Made by a program: the position numbers and the translations under genes
From: UMGS75 sp051872775
Lineage (GTDB): Bacteria > Bacillota_I > Bacilli_A > ML615J-28 > CAG-313
DNA length: 6,238 bases
NCBI GenBank assembly: GCA_051872775.1
Contig: JBJEEE010000102.1
Span: forward strand, 1-6,238
Direction of reading: 5' to 3'
Notes under the pieces: generated by a model
Databases searched by the model: none
Told to the model about the DNA's origin: nothing
Seen by the model: the letters and a program-made list of their open reading frames with translations, nothing else
In this document: positions 1 to 6,184 of the stretch, one piece after another
Layout of the letters: each line of letters starts with the position of its first letter
Numbering within the stretch: the first letter of the stretch is position 1

Positions 1-2
1 CA

Positions 3-323
3 TGTAAAACCATTAGTTTTTACATTGATTTAGAATGTACAACTAATACCAATATCTTTAACAATAGTTCTAAATTTGGAAAAGAAATTAATGTTAAAAT
101 AGGTGAAAATGTAATGTCATATGCTGAAGAAATAAATAATGAAGGAACTAAAAGCTCGGTACGTATTACATTAGATAATTCTAATACAACAGTATTAGTT
201 AAATTATCTTATAAGTTTACTATTTTAGATCAAGATTATTTTAAAACAACTTTATATAATGCATTTAATCAATCCGATTTTAACTTCTCACTTTCGGCTC
301 GATTTACAGGTAATGAAAGTTAG
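3..323 (+). CDS. C-terminal part of an unrecognised, probably exported protein (5' end outside window)
   Basis: The frame is open from base 3 to the TAG at 321-323, giving 106 residues and no stop before the window edge, so this is the 3' end of a longer gene. The internal ATG at 114 has no convincing ribosome binding site and is unlikely to be the true start. The residues are rich in Asn, Thr and Ser with alternating hydrophobic and polar positions (for example TVLVKLSYKFTI and FNFSLSARFTG), which suggests beta strands of an extracellular domain. There are two cysteines near the visible start. I do not recognise the family. A TasA/camelysin-like exported beta-sandwich is a possibility only, resting on the overall look and on the exported protein encoded 12 bases downstream. 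The short spacing and shared strand suggest an operon with that gene. Confidence that it is a real partial gene is high; its function is unknown. Confidence 0.8.
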   Translation, partial: CKTISFYIDLECTTNTNIFNNSSKFGKEINVKIGENVMSYAEEINNEGTKSSVRITLDNSNTTVLVKLSYKFTILDQDYFKTTLYNAFNQSDFNFSLSARFTGNES

Positions 324-324
324 T

Positions 325-331
325 AGGTGAT
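325..331 (+). promoter_or_regulatory. Ribosome binding site of the large surface-protein gene
   Basis: AGGTGAT is a perfect match to the 3' part of the AGGAGGTGAT Shine-Dalgarno consensus and lies 4 bases before the ATG at 336. It begins just after the TAG stop of the upstream gene. It decides the start: the earlier in-frame GTG at 327 lies inside this site and is not a plausible initiation codon. Confidence 0.8.
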
Positions 332-335
332 AAGT

Positions 336-3300
336 ATGAGAATAAAAAAATATTTATCGATTTTTATCATTCTAATCTTGCTCTTTTCTATCTTCAGCAT
401 CGGTTATTCCATTTGGGTAATATCGAGTAAAACCATGATAAAACCAAGTAATGTAACAAGCGATGTTGTAAAAAAATATCTAGATTTATCTTGTAATAAT
501 GCATACACCTATAACGGTAGTATTCAGTTACCAACTAGTGAAGTCCTTGATACAAGTGAACTAACCTTCTATTATAAGGAAAGTGGTTCATCAGATTATA
601 TTAAATGTACAGAAACAATTGGTCCTAAGAATGCGGGGACATACGAAATAAAAGTAGAGTACAAGAAAAATACTGGAGTAGATACTTTTGAAACTATTAC
701 GATAATTCTTACTAATAATTTTGAAATATCTCCTAAATCATTAGAAGTATTATGGAGTAATACAACTATTAATTATGATGGTAGTCCTCACTTACCAACC
801 GCAACAATTACAAGTGGATTAATAAGTGGTGATACTTGTAATGTAACAGTTTCTGTTGATGGCTATGCAAGTGGACCAACTGATATTGGAACCTATAGTG
901 CTATAGCTACAACAGATAATTCCAATTATATTGTAAGTAATTCGCCAAATACATTTGTGATTAAGTCATTAGTACAAGAACTTTCAGTAGAAGTAGCTGA
1001 TGAACAAAAATCAGTATATAATGGTACAGCTCAAGGACCAAGTGGTATTAAGGTATACTTAAGTACTAAAGATTCAGAAGGAAACGAATTAAGTAAAGAA
1101 GAAGTAAATGATGCAACACTTACATATAGTTATAACAATCTTTCATCAAACGAAATAGATGGATTACCAACAGATGCATCAGGTTATAATGTAACAATAA
1201 ATGCATCTAAATCAGGATGTACATCTGGTAGTACAACGGTATATTTTACAATTAGTAAACGAGATATTGATTTGAGTTGGTCATATACAACTGTAACATA
1301 TGATGGTAATGCACATACACCAACTGTATCAGTACAATATACTGATGATGTAGCTAGTCCAGGTATTTTGAACATAGATAAAGATAAAGTATCTATTTCT
1401 GTTACAGGAGCAATAAATGCTGGTGGTCATACATCAGTCGCTACATTAACAGGTGAAAAAGCTAAAAATTATGCGATAACTGATACATCAAATAATTATC
1501 GTTTTGCTATTAATAAAGCAAATATGACCCTTACGGAAAACCCATCAATAACTAATACAAATTATATTGAAGGTGATGATATTAATGTAAGTGGTGGTAA
1601 ATTAACTGGTGTTAAAGGGGAAACATTAAGTTGTACCTCATCAGTTGATAAAAGCAAAGTTGTTTTTGTTGATAGTACTGATAAAGATAGTATGATTTCA
1701 TCAGGAACAGTAAAAATTACTTTTAAATCATCTAATACAAATTATAATGATTATGTATATTATGGTAGTATTGAAATCTTTGCTGTTGCGACAATTAGTA
1801 ATATGTATTTTGGTACTGTTGCAAGAGCTATAACATCAGCTAATTTTGGTACATATGGAAAAGAAGTTTATTTGATTCCAGGGAGAAACCCTAAATTATC
1901 AGAATCAATTACCATTGATAGTGGAGTTACGTTGTATCTTGTATATAATGTTGGTAGTTTTGTTAATAATAGAAAGGGGACTGCTGGTACTTTTGCAGAT
2001 GCAAACCCCAATGCTTACTTAAAAAATACATTGACGATTACAACAAATACAGTGCTAACAAATAAAGGTACAATTAATATAGATGGTGTTGTTGGAAATA
2101 GTAGTGCTGGTATTAGTGGACAGACATCAGGAAATTATACTCAGATTGTTCTACAAAATAATTCTAAAATTAATAGTTATGGCAATATTTACTGTCTTGG
2201 ATACATTAAAGAGTCTTCATCAAATAATGGCAGTCAAGTAAATATGTTTGGTAGTATATTGTCAGCTCCTTTTGTTATTTATGATTTTCAAGGAGGAAGC
2301 ATTTCGCGAGATCTAGATTCTAAAGGAATATGTCCATTCAATTTATATGATATGCCAAATATTCATCCTCAAATAATAATAAATAGTGGAGCTCGTTATG
2401 AGGGATTAGCTGATTTATATATTGGAACAAATGATACACATTATAATCAAAAAATCTACATTATTGGTGCACAATCTGATAGCCAAGCTCTATTTAAGAT
2501 TAATTCAGGCACTATCACAATTAAGTATAACACTAGTAATACTACAGGTGTAACAAATGAAAATGGCTTTATGAATATAATGATAAATGGAACAGCGGAG
2601 ACAGGTAATGTTACACTAACGATGAAAATTTTAGTTTTTACTGTAAATATAAGTACTTCAAAGTATTATTGTCCAATTCCATGGAAATTACAAATTAATA
2701 TAAAGTCAGGAACTACTACGTTATCAACTAAACTAAAATTTATGCCTGGTACAAAATTTGTAGTAGATCAAGGTGCTAGTTTAAATATAAATCAAAATTG
2801 TGTTTTTTATGATATTTATAATCAAACAGATGGTGGGAAAAAATATCCTACTACTATGGATGCTGCATATTTAGAAGTAAACGGAATATGTAATGCTAAT
2901 CAAAGCATTGGTGGTAGAATAATTACTAATGCAGATGGGGCTCAATTATATATTGGAACAGCATCAATTTCGATAACAGATAATTCATCAGAAAGTGGAA
3001 ATACTGTTTATGCTAAGGGAAATATAAGCGGAATTGATAATCAGAATTTTTCAAATTCTACAAATTACCTATCTAATGGAACCTATTGGGTTGCACAAAC
3101 ACCTAGTGGATCTTATACTGTTAATTACCATTACTATGATGCAGATGGTAATGCTCAAACACAATCAACATCATATAATATATTTAATGGTGTAACGCCA
3201 ATAATTCCAACAATTAGTATTCCTAATAGAAATTTCTATGAATTTACTAACTGGTTTACAAGTGAAACAGGCGGTTCATTATATGACACTATAACAGTAG

Positions 3301-4427
3301 AAAATGGTCAAACATATGACATATATGCACAATATAGTGTAAAAGAGTATACAATTAGTTATGTTGATGTTAATGGTATTTATACATTTGATGATACAAT
3401 ACTAACTATAGAAAACCTAAATTCAAGTAGTATTCTAAATCCTACAAATTCAACTGATACATTTATTGGATGGTATACAACAAGTGAATGGACATCTACA
3501 GATACATTGATACCTCCTGGAACATCTAATTATGATAGTTTATTGGCTCTAATAACTAAATTAGAGGAAAATGGATTAAACAACATTATTTTATATGGTA
3601 AATATATAGTATCTTATGAAGTAACATTTAATACTAGATATGATAGTATATTAGTAAATGGTGGTTCACCATTGATTGTAGAAAGTGGATCATCAATTGA
3701 TAATCTAAATGAGTTATCATCTGAATTAATAAGTAAAGAAGGAGATTTAACATTCTCAGAATACTTTATTGGATGGTACATAGATAATGATTGTACAATA
3801 GAGTTTACTGTTGCTACATTAGTTACTAGTGATATAACAATTTATGCAAAATGGAAACCAAAAGAAGTAACAATTACATTAAAATGGTCGAATGATTCAC
3901 ATTGGGATGAATCAAAAGATCAAGAATTATATGCTAGATATAATCAAACGATTAATTTAACTAGTGATTCTTTTGAAACAATGGATAATAAAACAACATA
4001 TTATGAGCATAATTTACATACGTGTGAAAACTGGATTTTAGTTGAAACAGGAAATAGATATTCATCATATACTATTCCAGAAGATTCATTGCCTAATATT
4101 GAATTTGTGCCAAATTATACAATTACTAAAGAAGGTGAGTATTGCACTATTGTAATTGAAAATACTTCGAATATTACTGTTACATTGCCACAAGCATATA
4201 ATATTTTAAATGGCACATATTATAAACGAGGAGATAGTGTTAGTGGAACAATTAATAATCATGCTTATATTGCGTGGAATAAGAAAAAATATGCTGTAAT
4301 TATTTTAACAAGTTCAGGTAAAACTATTCAATATAAAGGAAACTATATTGGTTCTTCAACGGCAACTTATTCGTACGAAATAACTGAAAACATAATAAGT
4401 ATTTATGGTTCAGAAATTTCAGCATAA
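336..4427 (+). CDS. Large modular exported surface protein: MBG-like domains, beta-solenoid-like region, InlB repeats
   Basis: A 1363-residue protein, probably a surface adhesin or extracellular matrix-type protein; its ligand is unknown. Residues 4-5 are Lys and about 6-28 form one hydrophobic segment ending SIGYSIWV, a signal peptide or uncleaved membrane anchor; I see no clear AXA cleavage site. MBG-like units follow at about 58-109, 144-210, 225-309 and 317-395, each with a Y-[ND]-G motif near its start and an AGTY/IGTY/SGY/AGG motif later; a degenerate fifth lies at about 402-485. Residues 486-910 look like a pectin-lyase-like beta solenoid, opening with a pattern ending in a 'VYLIPG...SITIDSGVTLYL' type segment and continuing in short Asn/Thr/Gly-rich strands. 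Three InlB/Listeria-Bacteroides repeats follow, centred on FTNWF (970-974), FIGWY (1043-1047) and FIGWY (1144-1148), each closing with an IYAQY/LYGKY/IYAKW-like strand. Residues 1181-1363 match nothing I know. There is no LPXTG, no C-terminal membrane helix and no basic tail. Module names are from pattern recognition, not a search. It is co-directional with, and 12 bases after, the upstream partial gene. The ATG at 336 is chosen by its ribosome binding site. Confidence 0.9.
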   Translation: MRIKKYLSIFIILILLFSIFSIGYSIWVISSKTMIKPSNVTSDVVKKYLDLSCNNAYTYNGSIQLPTSEVLDTSELTFYYKESGSSDYIKCTETIGPKNAGTYEIKVEYKKNTGVDTFETITIILTNNFEISPKSLEVLWSNTTINYDGSPHLPTATITSGLISGDTCNVTVSVDGYASGPTDIGTYSAIATTDNSNYIVSNSPNTFVIKSLVQELSVEVADEQKSVYNGTAQGPSGIKVYLSTKDSEGNELSKEEVNDATLTYSYNNLSSNEIDGLPTDASGYNVTINASKSGCTSGSTTVYFTISKRDIDLSWSYTTVTYDGNAHTPTVSVQYTDDVASPGILNIDKDKVSISVTGAINAGGHTSVATLTGEKAKNYAITDTSNNYRFAINKANMTLTENPSITNTNYIEGDDINVSGGKLTGVKGETLSCTSSVDKSKVVFVDSTDKDSMISSGTVKITFKSSNTNYNDYVYYGSIEIFAVATISNMYFGTVARAITSANFGTYGKEVYLIPGRNPKLSESITIDSGVTLYLVYNVGSFVNNRKGTAGTFADANPNAYLKNTLTITTNTVLTNKGTINIDGVVGNSSAGISGQTSGNYTQIVLQNNSKINSYGNIYCLGYIKESSSNNGSQVNMFGSILSAPFVIYDFQGGSISRDLDSKGICPFNLYDMPNIHPQIIINSGARYEGLADLYIGTNDTHYNQKIYIIGAQSDSQALFKINSGTITIKYNTSNTTGVTNENGFMNIMINGTAETGNVTLTMKILVFTVNISTSKYYCPIPWKLQINIKSGTTTLSTKLKFMPGTKFVVDQGASLNINQNCVFYDIYNQTDGGKKYPTTMDAAYLEVNGICNANQSIGGRIITNADGAQLYIGTASISITDNSSESGNTVYAKGNISGIDNQNFSNSTNYLSNGTYWVAQTPSGSYTVNYHYYDADGNAQTQSTSYNIFNGVTPIIPTISIPNRNFYEFTNWFTSETGGSLYDTITVENGQTYDIYAQYSVKEYTISYVDVNGIYTFDDTILTIENLNSSSILNPTNSTDTFIGWYTTSEWTSTDTLIPPGTSNYDSLLALITKLEENGLNNIILYGKYIVSYEVTFNTRYDSILVNGGSPLIVESGSSIDNLNELSSELISKEGDLTFSEYFIGWYIDNDCTIEFTVATLVTSDITIYAKWKPKEVTITLKWSNDSHWDESKDQELYARYNQTINLTSDSFETMDNKTTYYEHNLHTCENWILVETGNRYSSYTIPEDSLPNIEFVPNYTITKEGEYCTIVIENTSNITVTLPQAYNILNGTYYKRGDSVSGTINNHAYIAWNKKKYAVIILTSSGKTIQYKGNYIGSSTATYSYEITENIISIYGSEISA

Positions 4428-4486
4428 TGAAATATAATATGCCTAATATTAATTATCAGTATATGTGAAAAACTAAATCTCATTCT

Positions 4487-4504
4487 ATAAATCTAAAGAT
4501 TTAT
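4487..4504. repeat. Short perfect palindrome after the surface-protein gene
   Basis: ATAAATCT (4487-4494) and AGATTTAT (4497-4504) are exact reverse complements separated by AA. The spacer is too short for a stable RNA loop unless the inner pairs open, and no T-run follows. Its role is unknown; it could be part of the 3' structure of the surface-protein transcript. Confidence 0.5.
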
Positions 4505-4511
4505 GGGTTCT

Positions 4512-4568
4512 GTAAAATCATTTATGCTTTTATGGTAGAAAAAAGAAATTAACCATAAATGATTATAC
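4512..4568. repeat. Inverted repeat with a competing inner hairpin in the surface-gene tail
   Basis: Bases 4512-4526 and 4554-4568 pair at 14 of 15 positions (core AATCATTTATG / CATAAATGATT), with a 27-base loop. A second stem, TTTATGGT (4529-4536) with ACCATAAA (4552-4559), uses part of the same right arm, so the two stems exclude each other. The arm sequence ACCATAAATGA occurs again at 4574-4584. No T-tract follows, so this is not a standard intrinsic terminator. It fills most of the 159 non-coding bases between the surface-protein gene and the insertion sequence. It may be 3' mRNA structure or a relic of an older mobile element. Confidence 0.5.
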
Positions 4569-4584
4569 TACTGACCATAAATGA
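4552..4584 (+). repeat. Direct repeat ACCATAAATGA, two copies
   Basis: The 11-mer ACCATAAATGA lies at 4552-4562 and 4574-4584, a period of 22 bases. The left copy of the insertion duplication (4579-4586) overlaps the second copy, so the insertion sequence cut into this repeat. Confidence 0.6.
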
Positions 4585-4586
4585 AA
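4579..4586. repeat. Left copy of 8-bp target site duplication
   Basis: AAATGAAA here is identical to 6185-6192, and the match extends to 9 bases if the preceding T (4578 and 6184) is counted. Eight bases is the usual duplication length for ISL3-family elements. With this choice the TGTAAAT of each end repeat lies at the same distance, 5 bases, from its boundary. Confidence 0.7.
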
Positions 4587-4612
4587 GACTCTGTAAATAA
4601 CTGATGGTATTA
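4587..4612 (+). repeat. Left terminal repeat of the insertion sequence
   Basis: The repeat contains TGTAA (4592-4596), 8 bases, then TGGTA (4605-4609). It matches the reverse complement of the right terminal repeat through TGTAAAT and TGGTA, and matches the inner right copy (6131-6155) at 17 of 25 positions. It is probably a transposase binding site. Confidence 0.6.
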
Positions 4613-4651
4613 GAATTTAAAAAAAGTCTAAATATGCTATGGATTTACAGA
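4590..4651. repeat. Inverted repeat TCTGTAAAT within the left end
   Basis: TCTGTAAAT (4590-4598) and ATTTACAGA (4643-4651) are exact reverse complements, with a second short pairing TTAGA (4610-4614) / TCTAA (4627-4631) inside. The left tip of the element can therefore fold on itself, and the outer part of the end motif is present in opposite orientation about 60 bases in. Confidence 0.5.
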
Positions 4652-4652
4652 C

Positions 4653-4671
4653 CTGTACAAAACTTATGGTA
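4653..4671 (+). repeat. Subterminal copy of the end motif (left side)
   Basis: CTGTAC, 8 bases, then TGGTA (4667-4671). This matches the terminal copy at 4591-4612 at 17 of 22 positions and has the same inward orientation, 62 bases further in. It runs directly into the terminator stem. Confidence 0.5.
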
Positions 4672-4701
4672 AAACACCTGTTTTTCAACAGGTGTTTTTT
4701 T
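4671..4701. terminator. Intrinsic terminator between the insertion-sequence end and the transposase stop
   Basis: AAAACACCTGTT (4671-4682) and AACAGGTGTTTT (4687-4698) form a perfect 12-bp stem with a TTTC loop. Seven T residues (4695-4701) close it on the plus strand, while the minus strand has only four T residues at that point. It can end the transposase transcript, whose stop codon is 15 bases away, and by its T-tract it should be stronger against transcripts arriving from the surface-protein gene. Confidence 0.8.
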
Positions 4702-4716
4702 GCCAGATATGTGAAT

Positions 4717-6039
4717 TTATTTTTTAAATTTTATTGGAACATTTTTGTTGATTGAGAATATAATCCTATTTCTAAATCTAAAAAAATTTGTATATCCATT
4801 ACCGTTAACATTTATCTTTTCAATTATTGAATTAATTCCTTCAATTGGACCATTTGATAATCTCCTTTGTGTTTTTTTATCCGCGCTTTCTACCCTTATA
4901 AAAGAATTTAAAATATATTCTTTCCAATGTGATAATGTTTTAGCTATATCAATAAATTGTTTAATTCCTGAACAAAAGAAACTTTCAATAATTTCTTCTA
5001 TTTCTTCACATGCTTTTTCATATGATGACGTCATATTGAATTCTATATATTTTAAATATAATTCATATGCCAGTTTTAATTTTGGATCGATATTTAATAT
5101 TATTTTTCTAATAGAGTGTTTGTCATACCACCCATGTAATTTTCTATTATAAAATTTATTACTTGACAAATTATCGAATTCAGATAATAAGACATATTTA
5201 AACTTTTTAAGAATATAATAGTATTCATGATTGTTTTCAATCTCTGAAGCTCCATTATTATACTTATTCATTACTTGTTTTCTAACAGTATCTAAAACAG
5301 TAGAAATATTTTTAATCACATGAAAAGAATCAATGGCTACTTTAGCTTTTGGAAAGTAAATCCTAGCTAAATCAAGATATGATTCCCACATATCAATTGT
5401 AATGTATTTTACTTTATTTCTTATATCTAATGATATTCTTGAAAAATAGGATGTTAGATAATTCTTATGTCTGTTCGCTAAAATATCGTAAATTTTATTA
5501 TTCAAAAAGTCTACAATAATAAATATATAGGGTTTATCAGTCATTCGCTTAGTAACGCTTTTTTCATCCCAAGACATTATAATTGGTAAAGTTGAAGGAG
5601 GAGTATAATCTACATATTTATCAAATAAATAAATTATTTCTTGTCGAGTAAGATGAAATGTCTTAGCAACACTTTCAAAAGTTTCATTTGAAAGTTTTAA
5701 ATGATCTAAAATAGCAAATACAGTTTCTTTTGAAATACGTTCGTTATAAAACGAAAATGTATCTTCTTCGAAAAATCGAGATCGACATGTTTTACATTCA
5801 TATCTTTGTATGTGGCATGATACAATATATATCCAAGTATAATTTGTGCAATGCTTAACGGTTTTTACACGATAGCCTATTTTCCATAATTTATTGTTAT
5901 TACAAATAGGACAGTTAGAAATAGATGGTAAATAATAAGCATCAACATAAATGACAATTCCTTTTTGTATAAATGTTAATTTGTCCATATCAAAGTTAGT
6001 GTATTTGAAATTAGTTAAAAAAAGTGGTATAATAATCAC
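4717..6039 (-). CDS. tnp: ISL3-family transposase
   Basis: A 440-residue DDE transposase that cuts and joins the ends of its own insertion sequence. An N-terminal zinc-finger-like pair, CPIC (43-46) and CKTC (82-85), is typical of ISL3 enzymes. A helix-turn-helix-like stretch follows at about 118-143. The likely catalytic acids are D158 in SWDEKS, D216 in TIDMWESY and E400 in SNGPIEGIN, with the family-typical DSFHVIK at 237-243. Length is normal for the family and no frameshift or internal stop is present, so it may be active. The start is uncertain: an in-frame TAA lies 9 bases upstream of the GTG at 6039, so initiation must be at or after codon -3. That GTG overlaps an almost perfect ribosome binding site, and the first ATG (codon 18, base 5988) has none. 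The gene has its own promoter and a hairpin terminator beyond its stop. Family assignment is firm; the N terminus is not. Confidence 0.92.
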   Translation of the reverse strand: MIIIPLFLTNFKYTNFDMDKLTFIQKGIVIYVDAYYLPSISNCPICNNNKLWKIGYRVKTVKHCTNYTWIYIVSCHIQRYECKTCRSRFFEEDTFSFYNERISKETVFAILDHLKLSNETFESVAKTFHLTRQEIIYLFDKYVDYTPPSTLPIIMSWDEKSVTKRMTDKPYIFIIVDFLNNKIYDILANRHKNYLTSYFSRISLDIRNKVKYITIDMWESYLDLARIYFPKAKVAIDSFHVIKNISTVLDTVRKQVMNKYNNGASEIENNHEYYYILKKFKYVLLSEFDNLSSNKFYNRKLHGWYDKHSIRKIILNIDPKLKLAYELYLKYIEFNMTSSYEKACEEIEEIIESFFCSGIKQFIDIAKTLSHWKEYILNSFIRVESADKKTQRRLSNGPIEGINSIIEKINVNGNGYTNFFRFRNRIIFSINKNVPIKFKK

Positions 6040-6046
6040 GTCCTTT
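6035..6046 (-). promoter_or_regulatory. Extended ribosome binding site overlapping the transposase GTG
   Basis: Read on the minus strand, AAAGGACGTGAT matches AAAGGAGGTGAT at 11 of 12 positions. The annotated GTG (6039-6037) is inside the match, only one base after AAAGGA. A start codon at normal spacing would be an in-frame ATT at 6036 or 6033 (4 or 7 bases after AAAGGA) or the ATA at 6030. Confidence 0.6.
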
Positions 6047-6072
6047 CGTTATATAGTTTATCTGGCGATAAC

Positions 6073-6102
6073 ATTATATCACGAAGGATTTTATTTTGTA
6101 AA
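6073..6102 (-). promoter_or_regulatory. Transposase promoter
   Basis: On the minus strand, TTTACA (6102-6097) lies 18 bases before TATAAT (6078-6073). That is five of six and six of six matches to sigma-A consensus, with acceptable spacing. Transcription would start near 6066, leaving a leader of about 25 bases before the transposase GTG. Confidence 0.7.
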
Positions 6103-6106
6103 AAAA

Positions 6107-6157
6107 ATAGGCTGTAAAAATACGAAGGTATAATACCAATGTTTTATTACAGTCTAT
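6107..6157. repeat. 51-bp imperfect palindrome upstream of the transposase promoter
   Basis: The arms 6107-6130 and 6134-6157 match as reverse complements at 18 of 24 positions around a TAA centre. Matches are strongest at the outside (ATAG[G/A]CTGTAA) and in the middle (GGTATAATACC). The right arm contains an inner copy of the end motif, and the left arm is a diverged copy in the opposite direction. It begins 5 bases beyond the -35 element, so it could be an operator for the transposase or a dimer binding site used in transposition. Confidence 0.6.
6131..6152 (-). repeat. Subterminal copy of the end motif (right side)
   Basis: Read inward on the minus strand it has TGTAA (6151-6147), 8 bases, then TGGTA (6138-6134). 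It lies 28 bases inside the terminal right copy, in tandem with it and in the same orientation. Confidence 0.6.
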
Positions 6158-6158
6158 A

Positions 6159-6184
6159 TTTTACCAATAATCATTTACATTACT
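6159..6184 (-). repeat. Right terminal repeat of the insertion sequence
   Basis: Read inward on the minus strand it starts AGTAA, then TGTAAAT (6179-6173) and TGGTA (6166-6162). TGTAAAT and TGGTA sit at the same distances from the boundary as in the left terminal repeat. The outermost 5 bases differ from the left end. Confidence 0.6.

Larger units (their letters stand above)
4587..6184 (-). mobile_element. ISL3-family insertion sequence, about 1598 bp, apparently complete
   Basis: The element holds a full-length ISL3-type transposase on the minus strand, with about 130 non-coding bases on its left and 145 on its right. The ends are inferred from the perfect flanking 8-bp direct repeat AAATGAAA and from imperfect inward-facing end repeats sharing TGTAAAT at positions 6-12 and TGGTA at positions 19-23 from each end. 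The outermost 5 bases (GACTC on the left, AGTAA read inward from the right) do not match each other. That is unusual for terminal inverted repeats and is the main doubt about the exact limits. The element carries no passenger gene. It sits between the surface-protein gene and a terminator-like hairpin and disrupts no visible reading frame. Calling it an insertion sequence is secure; the exact boundaries are moderately supported. Confidence 0.75.

Noticed and set aside
327..335. GTG at 327 as start of the large surface protein
   Set aside because: It lies inside the AGGTGAT ribosome binding site, while the ATG at 336 has that site at usable spacing.
1184..1375. Minus-strand reading frame of 63 codons
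   Set aside because: Fully antisense to the large surface-protein gene, with no ribosome binding site or family resemblance.
4370..4427. LPXTG-type or other sortase anchor at the C terminus of the surface protein
   Set aside because: The last residues (SYEITENIISIYGSEISA) contain no sorting motif, hydrophobic helix or basic tail.
336..4427. Mycoplasma-type code with TGA as tryptophan
   Set aside because: Tryptophan is encoded by TGG repeatedly and no gene here needs TGA readthrough.
4428..4720. CRISPR-like array in the repeat-rich intergenic region
   Set aside because: Repeats are few, short and of unequal spacing, with no regular spacers and no cas genes.
4745..5152. Plus-strand reading frame of 135 codons
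   Set aside because: Antisense shadow of the transposase; its hydrophobic look comes from the AT-rich complementary strand.
6036..6074. Twelve-residue minus-strand leader peptide whose TGA overlaps the transposase GTG
   Set aside because: Its ATG overlaps the -10 box (TATAATG), so the predicted transcript starts after it. It would need a promoter further upstream that I cannot see.
5951..6133. Plus-strand reading frame of 60 codons
   Set aside because: Overlaps the transposase 5' end, its promoter and the palindrome; no ribosome binding site or recognisable sequence.
4587..6156. Inner right repeat (6131-6155) as the true end of the insertion sequence
   Set aside because: It matches the left repeat slightly better (17 of 25), but no 8-bp direct repeat flanks that pairing, whereas the outer pairing has a perfect one.
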